Below, piece by piece: positions 28,938 to 37,991 of a stretch of DNA of 64,000 nt (positions within the stretch are counted from its first letter, which is position 1; every line of letters begins with the position of its first letter). The DNA lies in assembly GCA_024742875.1 (NCBI GenBank), contig JANSXP010000018.1:1-64000 (forward strand). Reading direction: 5' to 3'. The DNA is from Planctomycetaceae bacterium. GTDB taxonomy: Bacteria; Planctomycetota; Planctomycetia; Planctomycetales; Planctomycetaceae. Below the pieces are notes generated by a model, which worked only from the letters and a program-made list of their open reading frames with translations, did no database searches and was not told where the DNA came from. The position numbers and the translations under genes are program-made.

Positions 28938-29828
28938 TCAGACGGCTCGATCGGGCGTCTGTGCGACAACAAAAAAGAACGTTGGCTCAGCCCCCTCACC
29001 GGACTCCACGTGCTGGATCCGCAAACCAGCCTGCTGCAGTTCGCGACGAACCTGAGTCACAGACAGGTGATGCCAGAACAGACCGGAGTAAAGCCGTTCG
29101 CCGAATTCCGTGGCCGTATTCCCGAGTGTCAGCCACGACGTGAGCCGCGCAACGGCAAATCGCAGGGTCGTGCCGGGTAATGATCGGGCAGGCCGGCGGA
29201 CGGTCGAAAAAACGATCAGACCGCCGTCTGCACACAGCTGGCAGCAGCGGTGCAGAAAGGCGGACCGGCGATCGGCGCCCTGCTGCGTTGAGTACATCCA
29301 GCTGGATGAATAGACCACATCAAAACCGGGACTCACATTCAGCGCTTCAAAATCGGCCACCACAAAGTTGGCCGCGAACGACTGCTCGGCCGCAAACCGC
29401 TGCGCGGATTCGATCATGGCCGGCATGCGGTCAACCCCCGTGACATCAAATCCGCCGCCGGCAAACACTTCTGCCTCGCGTCCCTGACCACAGAATGCAT
29501 CCAGCATTCGCGGTCCCGGAGCATATGATTGCAGCACCGGCAGGATGCGGCTTTCGTACGGCGGCTGATAGTGCCGGGGATCATAGTGACGTGTGTGTGT
29601 CTGGTAGGTATTCGCCACCAGATCATCGACATCTGTGCGCCGCATCAGTCCCAGCGAAATCCCCTCGGTCAGGACAGACAGGGCGGGGATCAGCAGGCGA
29701 CTGATAAACGCCGGAAATCGACGAACCCCGTTTGTGCAGGCCAGCAGCCCCGAGGACAGTCTGACCCGCCAGCTGCAACCTGCAGGTTTCGATTCGGTGG
29801 TGAGAAAATGAGAAGCAGTCACGCTCAC
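28938..29828 (-). CDS. Class I SAM-dependent methyltransferase in the NRPS cluster
   Basis: 296 residues. Motif I is MLDAFCGQGREAEVFAGGG near residues 108-126, followed by the acidic ribose-binding position in VTGVDRMPAMIESA and motif II-like FDVVYSSSWMYS. The C-terminal half carries GGLIVFSTVRRP and ends with a strand FFFVVAQTP. The first 70 residues are an extra helical region. The start overlaps the carrier-protein stop as ATGA and the stop is 22 bases before the NRPS start, so it is translationally tied to the cluster. Probably a tailoring N-, O- or C-methyltransferase; the acceptor cannot be inferred. Confidence 0.85.
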   Translation of the reverse strand: MSVTASHFLTTESKPAGCSWRVRLSSGLLACTNGVRRFPAFISRLLIPALSVLTEGISLGLMRRTDVDDLVANTYQTHTRHYDPRHYQPPYESRILPVLQSYAPGPRMLDAFCGQGREAEVFAGGGFDVTGVDRMPAMIESAQRFAAEQSFAANFVVADFEALNVSPGFDVVYSSSWMYSTQQGADRRSAFLHRCCQLCADGGLIVFSTVRRPARSLPGTTLRFAVARLTSWLTLGNTATEFGERLYSGLFWHHLSVTQVRRELQQAGLRIQHVESGEGAEPTFFFVVAQTPDRAV

Positions 29829-30106
29829 AAGGCACCTTCCTGTCGTTCGCAGATGAGTGCGGCAATCGCCGACGCATTCAGAAAATTCTCCATCGTGACA
29901 TCTTCGTGGGCGATCGTGACGGCAAACGCAGCCTCCAGAAATGCCACCAGACGCATCACGCCCAGTGAGTCGACGGTGCCGGAGGCCAGCAGATCAGTAT
30001 CCGCCTGCAGTGTGACCGGACCGCTGCCGTTGAGCAGTTCCTCATGGAGAAACTGCAGGATCTGACGGGTGGCCTCCGTCCGGCTGAATGAGGACTGATC
30101 GATCAT
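29825..30106 (-). CDS. Stand-alone carrier protein (PltL-like)
   Basis: 93 residues, a single acyl/peptidyl carrier domain. GTVDSLGVMRLVAFLE contains the phosphopantetheine attachment Ser47 and closely follows the motif of PltL/RedO-type prolyl carrier proteins (D-S-x-G-I/V-M-R-L-V-x-F-x-E). It should receive the amino acid activated by the adjacent AMP ligase and present it to the dehydrogenase, then to the first condensation domain. The start sits one base after the ligase stop and the end overlaps the methyltransferase start. Confidence 0.9.
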   Translation of the reverse strand: MIDQSSFSRTEATRQILQFLHEELLNGSGPVTLQADTDLLASGTVDSLGVMRLVAFLEAAFAVTIAHEDVTMENFLNASAIAALICERQEGAL

Positions 30107-30107
30107 G

Positions 30108-31712
30108 TCATGACTCCTTTTTGTTGTGGGTCGTTAGTTCGGCCGCCATTTGCTGCCCCTGGCGACGATGATCAATTTTTCCGCTGGTGGTACGGGCGAA
30201 AGTCGGCACCCGCTGAATCACACTGGGGACGGCCCAGCGGGGCAGTTCCGACTGCAGCCAGCGCTGCAGCGGGGCGTCCAGTGCCTGCCGGTCCACACTG
30301 GTGTAGACGGCATGCAGCTGCTGACTGCCATCAGCCGGCACACAGCTCACACTGGCTTCAAGCACGCCCGGAAATCGCGTCATAGCGTTCTCCACAGCGT
30401 CCAGCTCGACACGATGCCCGCGAACCTTCACCTGCCGATCCTGCCGTCCGACAAAGACAAGTTCGCCGTCAGCGTTCTGTCGCACCACATCTCCGGTGCG
30501 ATAAAATCGCCGCCCTGTGGCCGGGCAAAAACAGAAGGTGGGCTGATCATCAGCGGAATGGCCCAGGTAGTGGCTCATCACGGTCCCGCTGCTGACCAGC
30601 AGTTCTCCGGCCTCCCCCGGCTCGACGACAACATCGTCCGCGTCAACCACGCGACACAGACCATCACCCCATGGTCGTCCAATGGGGATTTCTGAACGAT
30701 CCGGCTCAGCGCATTCCTGCCAGGGGACGAAATGCCGCACACAGCAGACGTTGGTTTCCGCTGGTCCGTAAGCATTGCTGAATGCCACGTGGCACAGTCG
30801 ACTTCGCAGATCCTGCAGCGATCGCAGCGGGAACGTTTCCCCGGCAAAAACGATCCAGCGCAGTGAATCCAGTAAACGCTGGTCCAGTACTCCACGCTCG
30901 AGCAGCTGGATCAGCAGATACGGAACGCAGTACAGAACGGAGACCCGATGCTGTTCCAGCTGCAAAGCGAAACTGGCAGGAAATCGCAGCACGGGGGCCG
31001 GAATCAGCACTGTCCGTGCGGCCGCATGCACGGAGGCAAACAGCGCAAATGTTGACATGTCAAAGTGCAGAGGACAGACACCGGCCACCATATCGGCTGA
31101 CGAGAGGCGATAAGCGGTTGCAGTCAGTTCTGCGTACTGCCCGGCTGACTGATGAGTGTGCACGATGCCCTTCGGACGCCCCGTCGAGCCAGATGTGAAG
31201 ATCACATAAGCCGGCTGACGGGGAGTCGTCGCAGGACGTACGAACGGATCGCGACCGGATGCCGCCAGAAACCCGGAGAAGCAGACAACCTCCAGTCGCG
31301 ATCGTTGTTCGGGTTGATTTTCGCCACTCACAACCAGACGCAGTGACGGTGCGTGAGTCTCTAATGTGTGCCGCGTATTGAGTGACAGCGCTGTGATGAC
31401 AAGGACAGTGGCGTCACATTCCTCGATCAGCGCGCAGAGCCGCTGATCACTGGATGAGTGATCAACGGGAACGTACACCGCGCCGGCTTTCAGACAGCCA
31501 TAGATCGCGATCACTGCTGGCAGCGACAGGTCAGCACAGATAGCCACATGGTCCCCTGGCGTCACGCCAGCGTGCTGCAGCGCCACGGCAAATGCCGTGC
31601 TTTGTTCGTCCAGCTGTCGCCAGGTGAGACGGTCCCTGCCGCACACAAACGCAGTCTGCTCCGGCAGCGCCTGGGCGGCACGCTCCAGGTTTTGGTGCAG
31701 CAGAATCGTCAT
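30108..31712 (-). CDS. Stand-alone amino-acid AMP ligase, probable prolyl-AMP ligase (PltF-like)
   Basis: 534 residues, a complete ANL adenylation enzyme: A3 FTSGSTGRPKG (172-182), A4 region CPLHFDMS (213-220), A5 NAYGPAET, A8 RTGDV, A10 TTSGKIDHR with the catalytic Lys. The HFDMS segment resembles the HFDLS of PltF/PigI/RedM L-prolyl-AMP ligases. It lies directly between the dehydrogenase and the carrier protein, the same trio found in pyrrole pathways. It would activate L-proline (inference) and load the carrier. The ATG overlaps the upstream stop by one base (TGATG). Confidence 0.88.
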   Translation of the reverse strand: MTILLHQNLERAAQALPEQTAFVCGRDRLTWRQLDEQSTAFAVALQHAGVTPGDHVAICADLSLPAVIAIYGCLKAGAVYVPVDHSSSDQRLCALIEECDATVLVITALSLNTRHTLETHAPSLRLVVSGENQPEQRSRLEVVCFSGFLAASGRDPFVRPATTPRQPAYVIFTSGSTGRPKGIVHTHQSAGQYAELTATAYRLSSADMVAGVCPLHFDMSTFALFASVHAAARTVLIPAPVLRFPASFALQLEQHRVSVLYCVPYLLIQLLERGVLDQRLLDSLRWIVFAGETFPLRSLQDLRSRLCHVAFSNAYGPAETNVCCVRHFVPWQECAEPDRSEIPIGRPWGDGLCRVVDADDVVVEPGEAGELLVSSGTVMSHYLGHSADDQPTFCFCPATGRRFYRTGDVVRQNADGELVFVGRQDRQVKVRGHRVELDAVENAMTRFPGVLEASVSCVPADGSQQLHAVYTSVDRQALDAPLQRWLQSELPRWAVPSVIQRVPTFARTTSGKIDHRRQGQQMAAELTTHNKKES

Positions 31713-32860
31713 CAGGCCACTCCCAGCATGGAGGAGATGATGTTCCGCTGGATGTCTGAGGTGCCCGCGTAAAAGACGCCCCCCATCGCATCACGCAGGT
31801 CTCGTTCCACCTCGTACTCAGCCATGTAACCACGTCCACCGTGGACCCGCATGGCGTCCATACTGCTGTCCACAAATGACTCGCTCAGGTGCAGCTTCAG
31901 TGCGGCGGTTTCTGCCAGCGCCGACTTGTTCTTCGACTTCAGCCAGGCAACCCGGTAGAGCAGCCAGCGGCAGGTTTCCAGACGCACCTTCATATTGGCC
32001 ACTCGATGGGCGACCGCCTGAAAACTGCCAATGGGACGATCGAACTGCCGACGCGAACGAGCGTAAACCACGCAGTCTTCCAGCTGTCGCTGCATGGCGC
32101 CCACCTGGCAGGCCAGAATGCAGCAGCGTTCGACTTCCAGCAGTCCGTGCAGCGCCGCCATTTCGCCTTCACTGCCCAGTCGCGCGTCGGCGGCCACACA
32201 GCATTCACTCAGCGACAGCCGACCGAAGGGAACCGTTCGCAGTCCCATTTTCGCATCGGCCACTCCCACTTTCAGGCCTGGGTTGTCACGGCGAATCAGA
32301 AATGTGGCCAGCCCCCAGCGGCCCTTGTCCGGATCCACTGTGGCGGTCACCAGAAACAGGTCAGCCAGCGGCGCCAAAGTCACCATGCACTTCTCTCCGC
32401 ACAGCACATAGCCGTCCGACGTTTTGCGGGCGGTGGTCTGAATACCGAAAGCGTCTGATCCAGCCTCGGGCTCCGTCATGGCGTGAGCCGCCTTCCACTG
32501 GCCAGAGCACAGTCGGGGCAGGGTGGACTGTTTCTGCGCTTCGGTGCCCAGTCGCAGCAGGGGCAGCTGTACGGACCACATCTGAGCGTTCAGCGCCAAA
32601 AGCAGGCCCGCATCCCGACAGGCGGCCCCCAGCATTTCCATGGCAGCAACGGACATCAGAATGTCGGCCGAAGCACGCCCGCCATACGCGGCATCCACAT
32701 TCATTCCCTGGATGCCGAAGTCGGCACACTTCTGCCACAGAGTCTGAGAAAAACTCCCCGTGTGATCCCGGCGGCAGACATCGTCGACCAGATTCTGGCG
32801 GGCAAAGGCGGCCACCTGATCTCGATACTGCTGCTGCTGCTCTGTCCACTCGAACTGCAC
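31712..32860 (-). CDS. Acyl-CoA-dehydrogenase-like flavoenzyme, probable prolyl-carrier-protein dehydrogenase (PltE-like)
   Basis: 382 residues with the full acyl-CoA dehydrogenase layout: helical N-terminus, AMTEPEAGSD flavin-binding region near 128, beta domain, and C-terminal helices with RQFDRPIGSFQAVAHRVANM, HGGRGYMAEYEVERDLRD and FYAGTSDIQRNIIS. Resemblance to PltE/PigA/RedW is close in spacing and in details such as CRDAGL and SGQWKAAHA. These enzymes oxidise carrier-bound proline to pyrrole-2-carboxyl using FAD. A generic acyl-CoA role is less likely given the ligase and carrier directly downstream. First gene of the cluster; 33 bases separate it from the upstream membrane protein gene. 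Confidence 0.88.
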   Translation of the reverse strand: MQFEWTEQQQQYRDQVAAFARQNLVDDVCRRDHTGSFSQTLWQKCADFGIQGMNVDAAYGGRASADILMSVAAMEMLGAACRDAGLLLALNAQMWSVQLPLLRLGTEAQKQSTLPRLCSGQWKAAHAMTEPEAGSDAFGIQTTARKTSDGYVLCGEKCMVTLAPLADLFLVTATVDPDKGRWGLATFLIRRDNPGLKVGVADAKMGLRTVPFGRLSLSECCVAADARLGSEGEMAALHGLLEVERCCILACQVGAMQRQLEDCVVYARSRRQFDRPIGSFQAVAHRVANMKVRLETCRWLLYRVAWLKSKNKSALAETAALKLHLSESFVDSSMDAMRVHGGRGYMAEYEVERDLRDAMGGVFYAGTSDIQRNIISSMLGVA

Positions 32861-32893
32861 GCTGCTGTCCTCCTGTTAGTGCTGGAAACGCCC

Positions 32894-34072
32894 TTAAAAT
32901 GCGAACGCTCGTTCCACGAACCAAAAGCAGGCCACGGCTGCGATGACGGCGGAACCACCTCGCAGCACCACGGGCACGTAGGTCCAGTGTCGGCGAATCA
33001 GGTAAATCAGAGGAAACACGACCGCCACGATGGCCAGTTGCCCCAGTTCCACCCCCACATTGAAGCCAATGAGAACTTTCACCAGATTCAGCATGCGAAA
33101 CGGCAGTTCACTCATCACAGAGGCGAACCCCATGCCGTGAAACAGACCGAAGCCAAAGATCACGATCCATGTTTTGTCACGAAACCGGGGCGAAATCGTG
33201 TTGATGGCCACCAGAACAATCGACAGGGCGATGACGGACTCCACGATCCACGACGGAAGCTTGACCAGCCCCAGTGCGGCCAGGCTCAGCGTGATGGAGT
33301 GAGCGACCGTAAAAATCGTGACGATGCGGATGATATTCCAGAAGGCCGTCTTGAAATCGCCGACTGGTCGCCACGACAGATCCTGATACATCAGCACAGC
33401 AGGTAACAGCAGCGTGATGATGAACAGGATGTGGTCGTAGCCAATCCAGATATGCAGGACACCCTGCCAGATAAAGTCCCGTGGTCGCAGCAGCAGCTCG
33501 ATATTGGTCAGGTCCAGCTCCTGTGTGCGATTGTGCGAGCCAAACACCATGGCGGCAAACTCGCCCTCGAACGTCTGTCCCGATTTGTCATTGCGTTCCA
33601 CACAAACCAGACTGCGGTGGATGAAATCGTCATCGACAAACATGGAGTTGGTCACCGTCACTTTGTCAGGAACAGCGGTGTCTGCTGCGGACTGATAGAA
33701 GTACTGTGCGTAGCGTCCCTCGTCGTCGGGCAGGTCAAGAATGCCGAGCGTTGTAAACTCCAGAGGAATCAGCTCGCCGTTCGCTTCGAGTCGGTAGTGC
33801 TGGCTGATGTACTCGAGCACCTGCTCTCGCGTCGCTTCCAGCACAGCCATGCGACCATCACCGGTTTCCTCGATTTCGATGTTCAGTTTCTCCCGCAGAT
33901 CTCGCAGGTTGATTTCCACCCGACCGGTGATCCGCTCCTGTTCCACATTCAGCCAGACATACGTTTCACCGGTGGTATGAGCGTTCGCCGTAGCGGACGC
34001 GGCGACAATGGTCGCCACCGTCAGCAACAACAATTCGCACAGGCGACAGGCGACTCCACGAAAAACAGGCAT
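32894..34072 (-). CDS. HupE/UreJ_2-family membrane protein
   Basis: 392 residues. An N-terminal signal peptide ends near ANA, leaving an exported domain that starts with His and spans about residues 32-190. Six or seven membrane helices follow, with HupE/UreJ-type His motifs: HIWIGYDHILFI, AHSITLSLAALG, FGLFHGMGFA and NVGVELGQ. The family is linked to transition-metal (nickel/cobalt) handling in its HupE and UreJ relatives, but this exported-domain subgroup has no settled role. It is on the same strand and 33 bases upstream of the NRPS cluster, so co-transcription is possible. Confidence 0.85.
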   Translation of the reverse strand: MPVFRGVACRLCELLLLTVATIVAASATANAHTTGETYVWLNVEQERITGRVEINLRDLREKLNIEIEETGDGRMAVLEATREQVLEYISQHYRLEANGELIPLEFTTLGILDLPDDEGRYAQYFYQSAADTAVPDKVTVTNSMFVDDDFIHRSLVCVERNDKSGQTFEGEFAAMVFGSHNRTQELDLTNIELLLRPRDFIWQGVLHIWIGYDHILFIITLLLPAVLMYQDLSWRPVGDFKTAFWNIIRIVTIFTVAHSITLSLAALGLVKLPSWIVESVIALSIVLVAINTISPRFRDKTWIVIFGFGLFHGMGFASVMSELPFRMLNLVKVLIGFNVGVELGQLAIVAVVFPLIYLIRRHWTYVPVVLRGGSAVIAAVACFWFVERAFAF

Positions 34073-34132
34073 AGCAAACTCCGTCCTGCAGCTGCCTCAC
34101 GGCAACTCAGGTCAAAAACAAGACAGGGGACA

Positions 34133-34157
34133 GGCACCGCCGGGCGGGGGCGGTGCC
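34133..34157 (-). terminator. Perfect 9-bp hairpin between the DUF1559 gene and the HupE-like gene
   Basis: GGCACCGCC (34133-34141) pairs perfectly with GGCGGTGCC (34149-34157) around a 7-base loop. On the minus strand it lies 24 bases after the DUF1559 stop. The T-run (TTGTTTTT) comes some 13 bases later, so it could be a weak terminator or an attenuator rather than a canonical intrinsic terminator. Confidence 0.5.
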
Positions 34158-34180
34158 AATAGCAGCAGGTTCAGCGGGCG

Positions 34181-35140
<960 letters not shown>

Positions 35141-35437
35141 ATTCCGGCCTCCTCAAATTAGGTATCACGTTTCGTGGAAAAAACGTCTGGTCAAAGGCCA
35201 GACAAATTGGCGTTCACAGACACCTGTCGGAACCCGGTCATCCAACTACATCTTTTTGAAAGAACTTTTTTCTGTAAGAAATCCGAGGGTTTCCGCGTCG
35301 TTCTGGCCAGAGTCAGTCAGAGAACTCACACCGGCTGAATAAAGTCAGAACAAAACGTTCGCTTCTGAGGGTCACACGACGTACCACACAGCGGCGGCTG
35401 TCAGCGGACAGCAATCTCTCCCACAGGACCCAGATCA
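35141..35437. other. 297-base divergent intergenic region
   Basis: Spacer between the DUF1559 gene and the sigma-factor gene, AT-richer than its flanks (for example TTTTTGAAAGAACTTTTTTCTGTAAG around 35251-35278). It must hold both promoters. I saw no ORF, RNA gene or repeat, and could not fix promoter boxes with confidence. Confidence 0.4.
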
Positions 35438-36328
35438 ATGATTGAACCCATCTACCCTGACCGCTGGATTGAACAGCACGCCGGTATCATCTTTCGCACG
35501 TGTCGACGGATCACTTCCAGCGAAGATGCCGCCTGGGAGGCATTCCAGGAAACCTGCCTCGCGTTTGCCAAACGGAAAGACACGTTGGACCTCACATCCG
35601 ACCCCGAGCGCTGGCTCAAGGAAACCGCGCGTCGCTGTTCCCGCGCCATCGTGCGGCGTGACGCGCAGCGGCGCGGTCGTCAGACAGATCAAAAGGTGGA
35701 AGACATCACGTCTGAGGGCATCTCTCAGATTGACTCGGCCTGTCTGCAGGAGACGGTGTCTGCTTTGCACGAGGAACTGGAGCAACTTTCCGGTGAGGAC
35801 CGTGCTCTGCTGCGATGCCTCTATGTTGACGGCATGAGCCACCTGAATACGGCACGGCAGCTGCGGTGTTCCGCCGGCAGCGTGCACGCGCGAGCAGAGC
35901 GTGTACGCGGACAGCTTCGTCGTCGCATGCAGCGACGCGGCATCGCCGTAGGTATGCTGTTGCTGCTGTTCCTGCTGAATGAAGATGCGCATGCCTGTTC
36001 CCCACGACTGGTACCGACCAAAAAACCGGTGTTTGTCAAATTTGCGGCCGTCACAGCGCTGTCCATTCTGGGCGCGCTGACGCTGAGTGCGGCCGACGAC
36101 CCGGCCACGCACCCGGAGGGATTTGCCTCAGTGGCGAACTCCGATCAACACTGGGAGCCGGTGGCCTTCGACGACGACACCATGTGCGAAATCGAAGTGG
36201 ATTTTGGTTACGAAGATGCCGGGGCCGATGACAGTCAAGCCGAAAGAGACAGTTCGTCTGACGGTCAGGAAACGGCAGCCAGCGGCCTGGATCAGCAACA
36301 GTTTCTGGCCGGAGGCTCCCACAGGTAG
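35438..36328 (+). CDS. ECF-type sigma factor with C-terminal membrane-spanning extension
   Basis: 296 residues. Residues 1-75 fit sigma region 2 (AAWEAFQETCLAFAKR, WLKETARRCSRAIVRRDAQRR). Residues 105-165 fit region 4: LSGEDRALLRCLYVDGMSHLNTARQLRCSAGSVHARAERVRGQLRRRM, with a clear helix-turn-helix. Beyond it is an unusual 125-residue tail with hydrophobic segments at about 169-180 (AVGMLLLLFLLN) and 197-212 (AAVTALSILGALTL), then an acidic, polar end. The tail may attach the factor to the membrane and act as a built-in anti-sigma or signal input. No separate anti-sigma gene is adjacent. A terminator follows. Confidence 0.82.
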   Translation: MIEPIYPDRWIEQHAGIIFRTCRRITSSEDAAWEAFQETCLAFAKRKDTLDLTSDPERWLKETARRCSRAIVRRDAQRRGRQTDQKVEDITSEGISQIDSACLQETVSALHEELEQLSGEDRALLRCLYVDGMSHLNTARQLRCSAGSVHARAERVRGQLRRRMQRRGIAVGMLLLLFLLNEDAHACSPRLVPTKKPVFVKFAAVTALSILGALTLSAADDPATHPEGFASVANSDQHWEPVAFDDDTMCEIEVDFGYEDAGADDSQAERDSSSDGQETAASGLDQQQFLAGGSHR

Positions 36329-36388
36329 TCCGCTTTGCCATAACGTGTGTGGCGGGGCCGTCAACGCTTTGGGCATTCAAATTACGGG

Positions 36389-36424
36389 AACCTGAAGTTC
36401 GCAGTGCGAGCTTCAGGTTTTTTT
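36389..36424 (+). terminator. Rho-independent terminator after the sigma-factor gene
   Basis: AACCTGAAG (36389-36397) pairs perfectly with CTTCAGGTT (36411-36419), followed by a run of seven T (36418-36424). It lies 60 bases after the stop and argues against starting the next gene upstream of it. Confidence 0.9.
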
Positions 36425-36502
36425 GCTGCGCCACAGCATATGAGTGTCACATCGGTTAAGCTCGAACGCTTCGCCACGACCCACTGGTTAACGACTCTCT
36501 TC

Positions 36503-37966
36503 ATGAACGACACGCCGTACGACCCACCGCAGGATGCCCCGCCATCTGATTTGAATGCACCTGAATCCTCCCGATCTGCCCCCGGGACGGCTCCTGTGCC
36601 TGGCGATGAGAGCACACTGAAATGGAATCAGGGCATCAACAGCTATCAATGGCTGGTCCTGGTTGTCGCTTCGCTCGGCTGGGTATTCGACATTTTTGAA
36701 GGGCAGATTTTCGTCGCCAGCATGCGGGACGCCATGCCGCAGCTGCTGGGAGTGGCATCCGCCGACAGTCCGGACGTGGACTTCTGGAATAATCTCGCGC
36801 TTGCCTCCTTCCTGCTGGGAGGAGCATTCGGCGGCATTCTGTTTGGCGTCGTCAGCGATCGAATTGGGCGATCCAAAACGATGATCATCACGATTCTGTT
36901 CTACTCGGTCTTCACCTGTGTGACGGCCTTTGCCGGCGCCGCGTGGCAAATGGTGTTGCTGCGATTTCTGGTGGCGATGGGAGTGGGCGGAGAGTGGGCA
37001 GTGGCCAGCGCGATGGTGGCCGAAGTGATGCCCAAACGCTCCCGCGCGGTGATGAGTTCGATTTTCCACGCCTCCAGCGTTTTCGGCACACTGATGGCGG
37101 CAGCCGTGGGTTACTTCATCATCAGCGCCCGGCCATGGGGCGATGACACCTGGCGTCTTGGCTTTCTCATCGGCATCGTGCCGGCTTTGCTGGTGGTGGT
37201 CATCCGCTGGAAGATGAAGGAACCCGAGCAGTGGCAGCAGGCCAAACAGCGGGAACAGGTTGATGCCACACAAACCACGGGGACCATTCTGGAACTGTTC
37301 AACGAACAGAATCTGCGGAACACATTCGTCGGCGTCACACTGGCGACCGTAGGGCTGGTGACCTTCTGGGGCAGCCATATCTACGGCAAAAACGCGCTGC
37401 TGCGTTCTGCCCAGAACTCTGCACTGGAGACTGCGGGCATCGCGGCTGACGCAGAAAAGGCTGTGAAACAGGCGGCATTCAAAAACAGCGAACAGCAGAT
37501 CAAGCAGGCGGAAATGCTCAGCATGTGCCTGAACACCATCGGGGGAGGACTGGGACTGGTGCTGTTTGGATGGATCTCCAACATGCTGGGGCGTAAAGGT
37601 GCGTTCATCTTTTATCACGCAGGCGGATTCGTCATGGCGATGCTGATGTTCCTGGTGCTGATTCCGATGAACGCACCGTACATGGTTCTGTGTCTGGCGC
37701 TACCAGTATTTGGTTTCCTGACGCTGGGGATGCACGCCGGTTACGCGGTTTACTTCCCCGAACTGTTCCCCACACGTCTGCGGGGCACGGGAACGGGCTT
37801 TTGCTTCAACTCCGGTCGCTTTGGAACGGCGGCCGCCATGCTGCTGGCCGCGTCCATGGGCTGGGCGCCCAACCAGACGGCGACCTACCTGGCACCGTTG
37901 TACGTTCTGGGTATCGTCGTCACTCTGATGGCCCGCGAAACCCGGGGCGAAGAACTGCCTGTCTGA
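36503..37966 (+). CDS. Major facilitator superfamily transporter
   Basis: About 487 residues from ATG 36503 (MNDTPYD); earlier in-frame starts lie before or within the terminator. A Pro-rich cytoplasmic leader of about 45 residues precedes twelve hydrophobic helices. The loop 2-3 motif is GVVSDRIGRSKT, and VGGEWAVASAMVAEVMPKRSRAVM resembles the sugar/aromatic-acid symporter subfamily. A helical insertion near residues 285-335 (RSAQNSALETAGIAADAEKAVKQ) interrupts the second half. C-terminal PELFPTRLRGTGTGF is the matching second-half motif. The substrate cannot be inferred; the gene is 25 bases from a secreted oxidoreductase gene. Confidence 0.88.
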   Translation: MNDTPYDPPQDAPPSDLNAPESSRSAPGTAPVPGDESTLKWNQGINSYQWLVLVVASLGWVFDIFEGQIFVASMRDAMPQLLGVASADSPDVDFWNNLALASFLLGGAFGGILFGVVSDRIGRSKTMIITILFYSVFTCVTAFAGAAWQMVLLRFLVAMGVGGEWAVASAMVAEVMPKRSRAVMSSIFHASSVFGTLMAAAVGYFIISARPWGDDTWRLGFLIGIVPALLVVVIRWKMKEPEQWQQAKQREQVDATQTTGTILELFNEQNLRNTFVGVTLATVGLVTFWGSHIYGKNALLRSAQNSALETAGIAADAEKAVKQAAFKNSEQQIKQAEMLSMCLNTIGGGLGLVLFGWISNMLGRKGAFIFYHAGGFVMAMLMFLVLIPMNAPYMVLCLALPVFGFLTLGMHAGYAVYFPELFPTRLRGTGTGFCFNSGRFGTAAAMLLAASMGWAPNQTATYLAPLYVLGIVVTLMARETRGEELPV

Positions 37967-37991
37967 TTCTGTCGAAAATGGAAGGTCTGAG

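Larger units (their letters stand above)
20691..32860 (-). other. Nonribosomal peptide biosynthetic gene cluster (pyrrole-type starter)
   Basis: Six minus-strand genes in a tight row: acyl-CoA-dehydrogenase-like enzyme, AMP ligase, carrier protein, methyltransferase, NRPS, and adenylation-end/carrier/thioesterase protein. Most junctions overlap or are within about 60 bases. The first three match the PltE/PltF/PltL logic that makes pyrrolyl-2-carboxyl carrier protein from proline. The assembly line then reads C-A-PCP-C-A(MT)-PCP-TE, so the predicted product is an acylated, methylated dipeptide. No phosphopantetheinyl transferase, MbtH or dedicated exporter was recognised in the window. Confidence 0.85.

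Noticed and set aside
31712-32860. Ordinary fatty-acid acyl-CoA dehydrogenase
   Set aside because: No other beta-oxidation gene is near, and the gene is coupled to an AMP ligase and a PltL-like carrier, so a carrier-bound prolyl substrate fits better.
36488-37618. 376-codon minus-strand open frame
   Set aside because: Antisense to the MFS transporter; composition is unlike a protein and no motif is visible.
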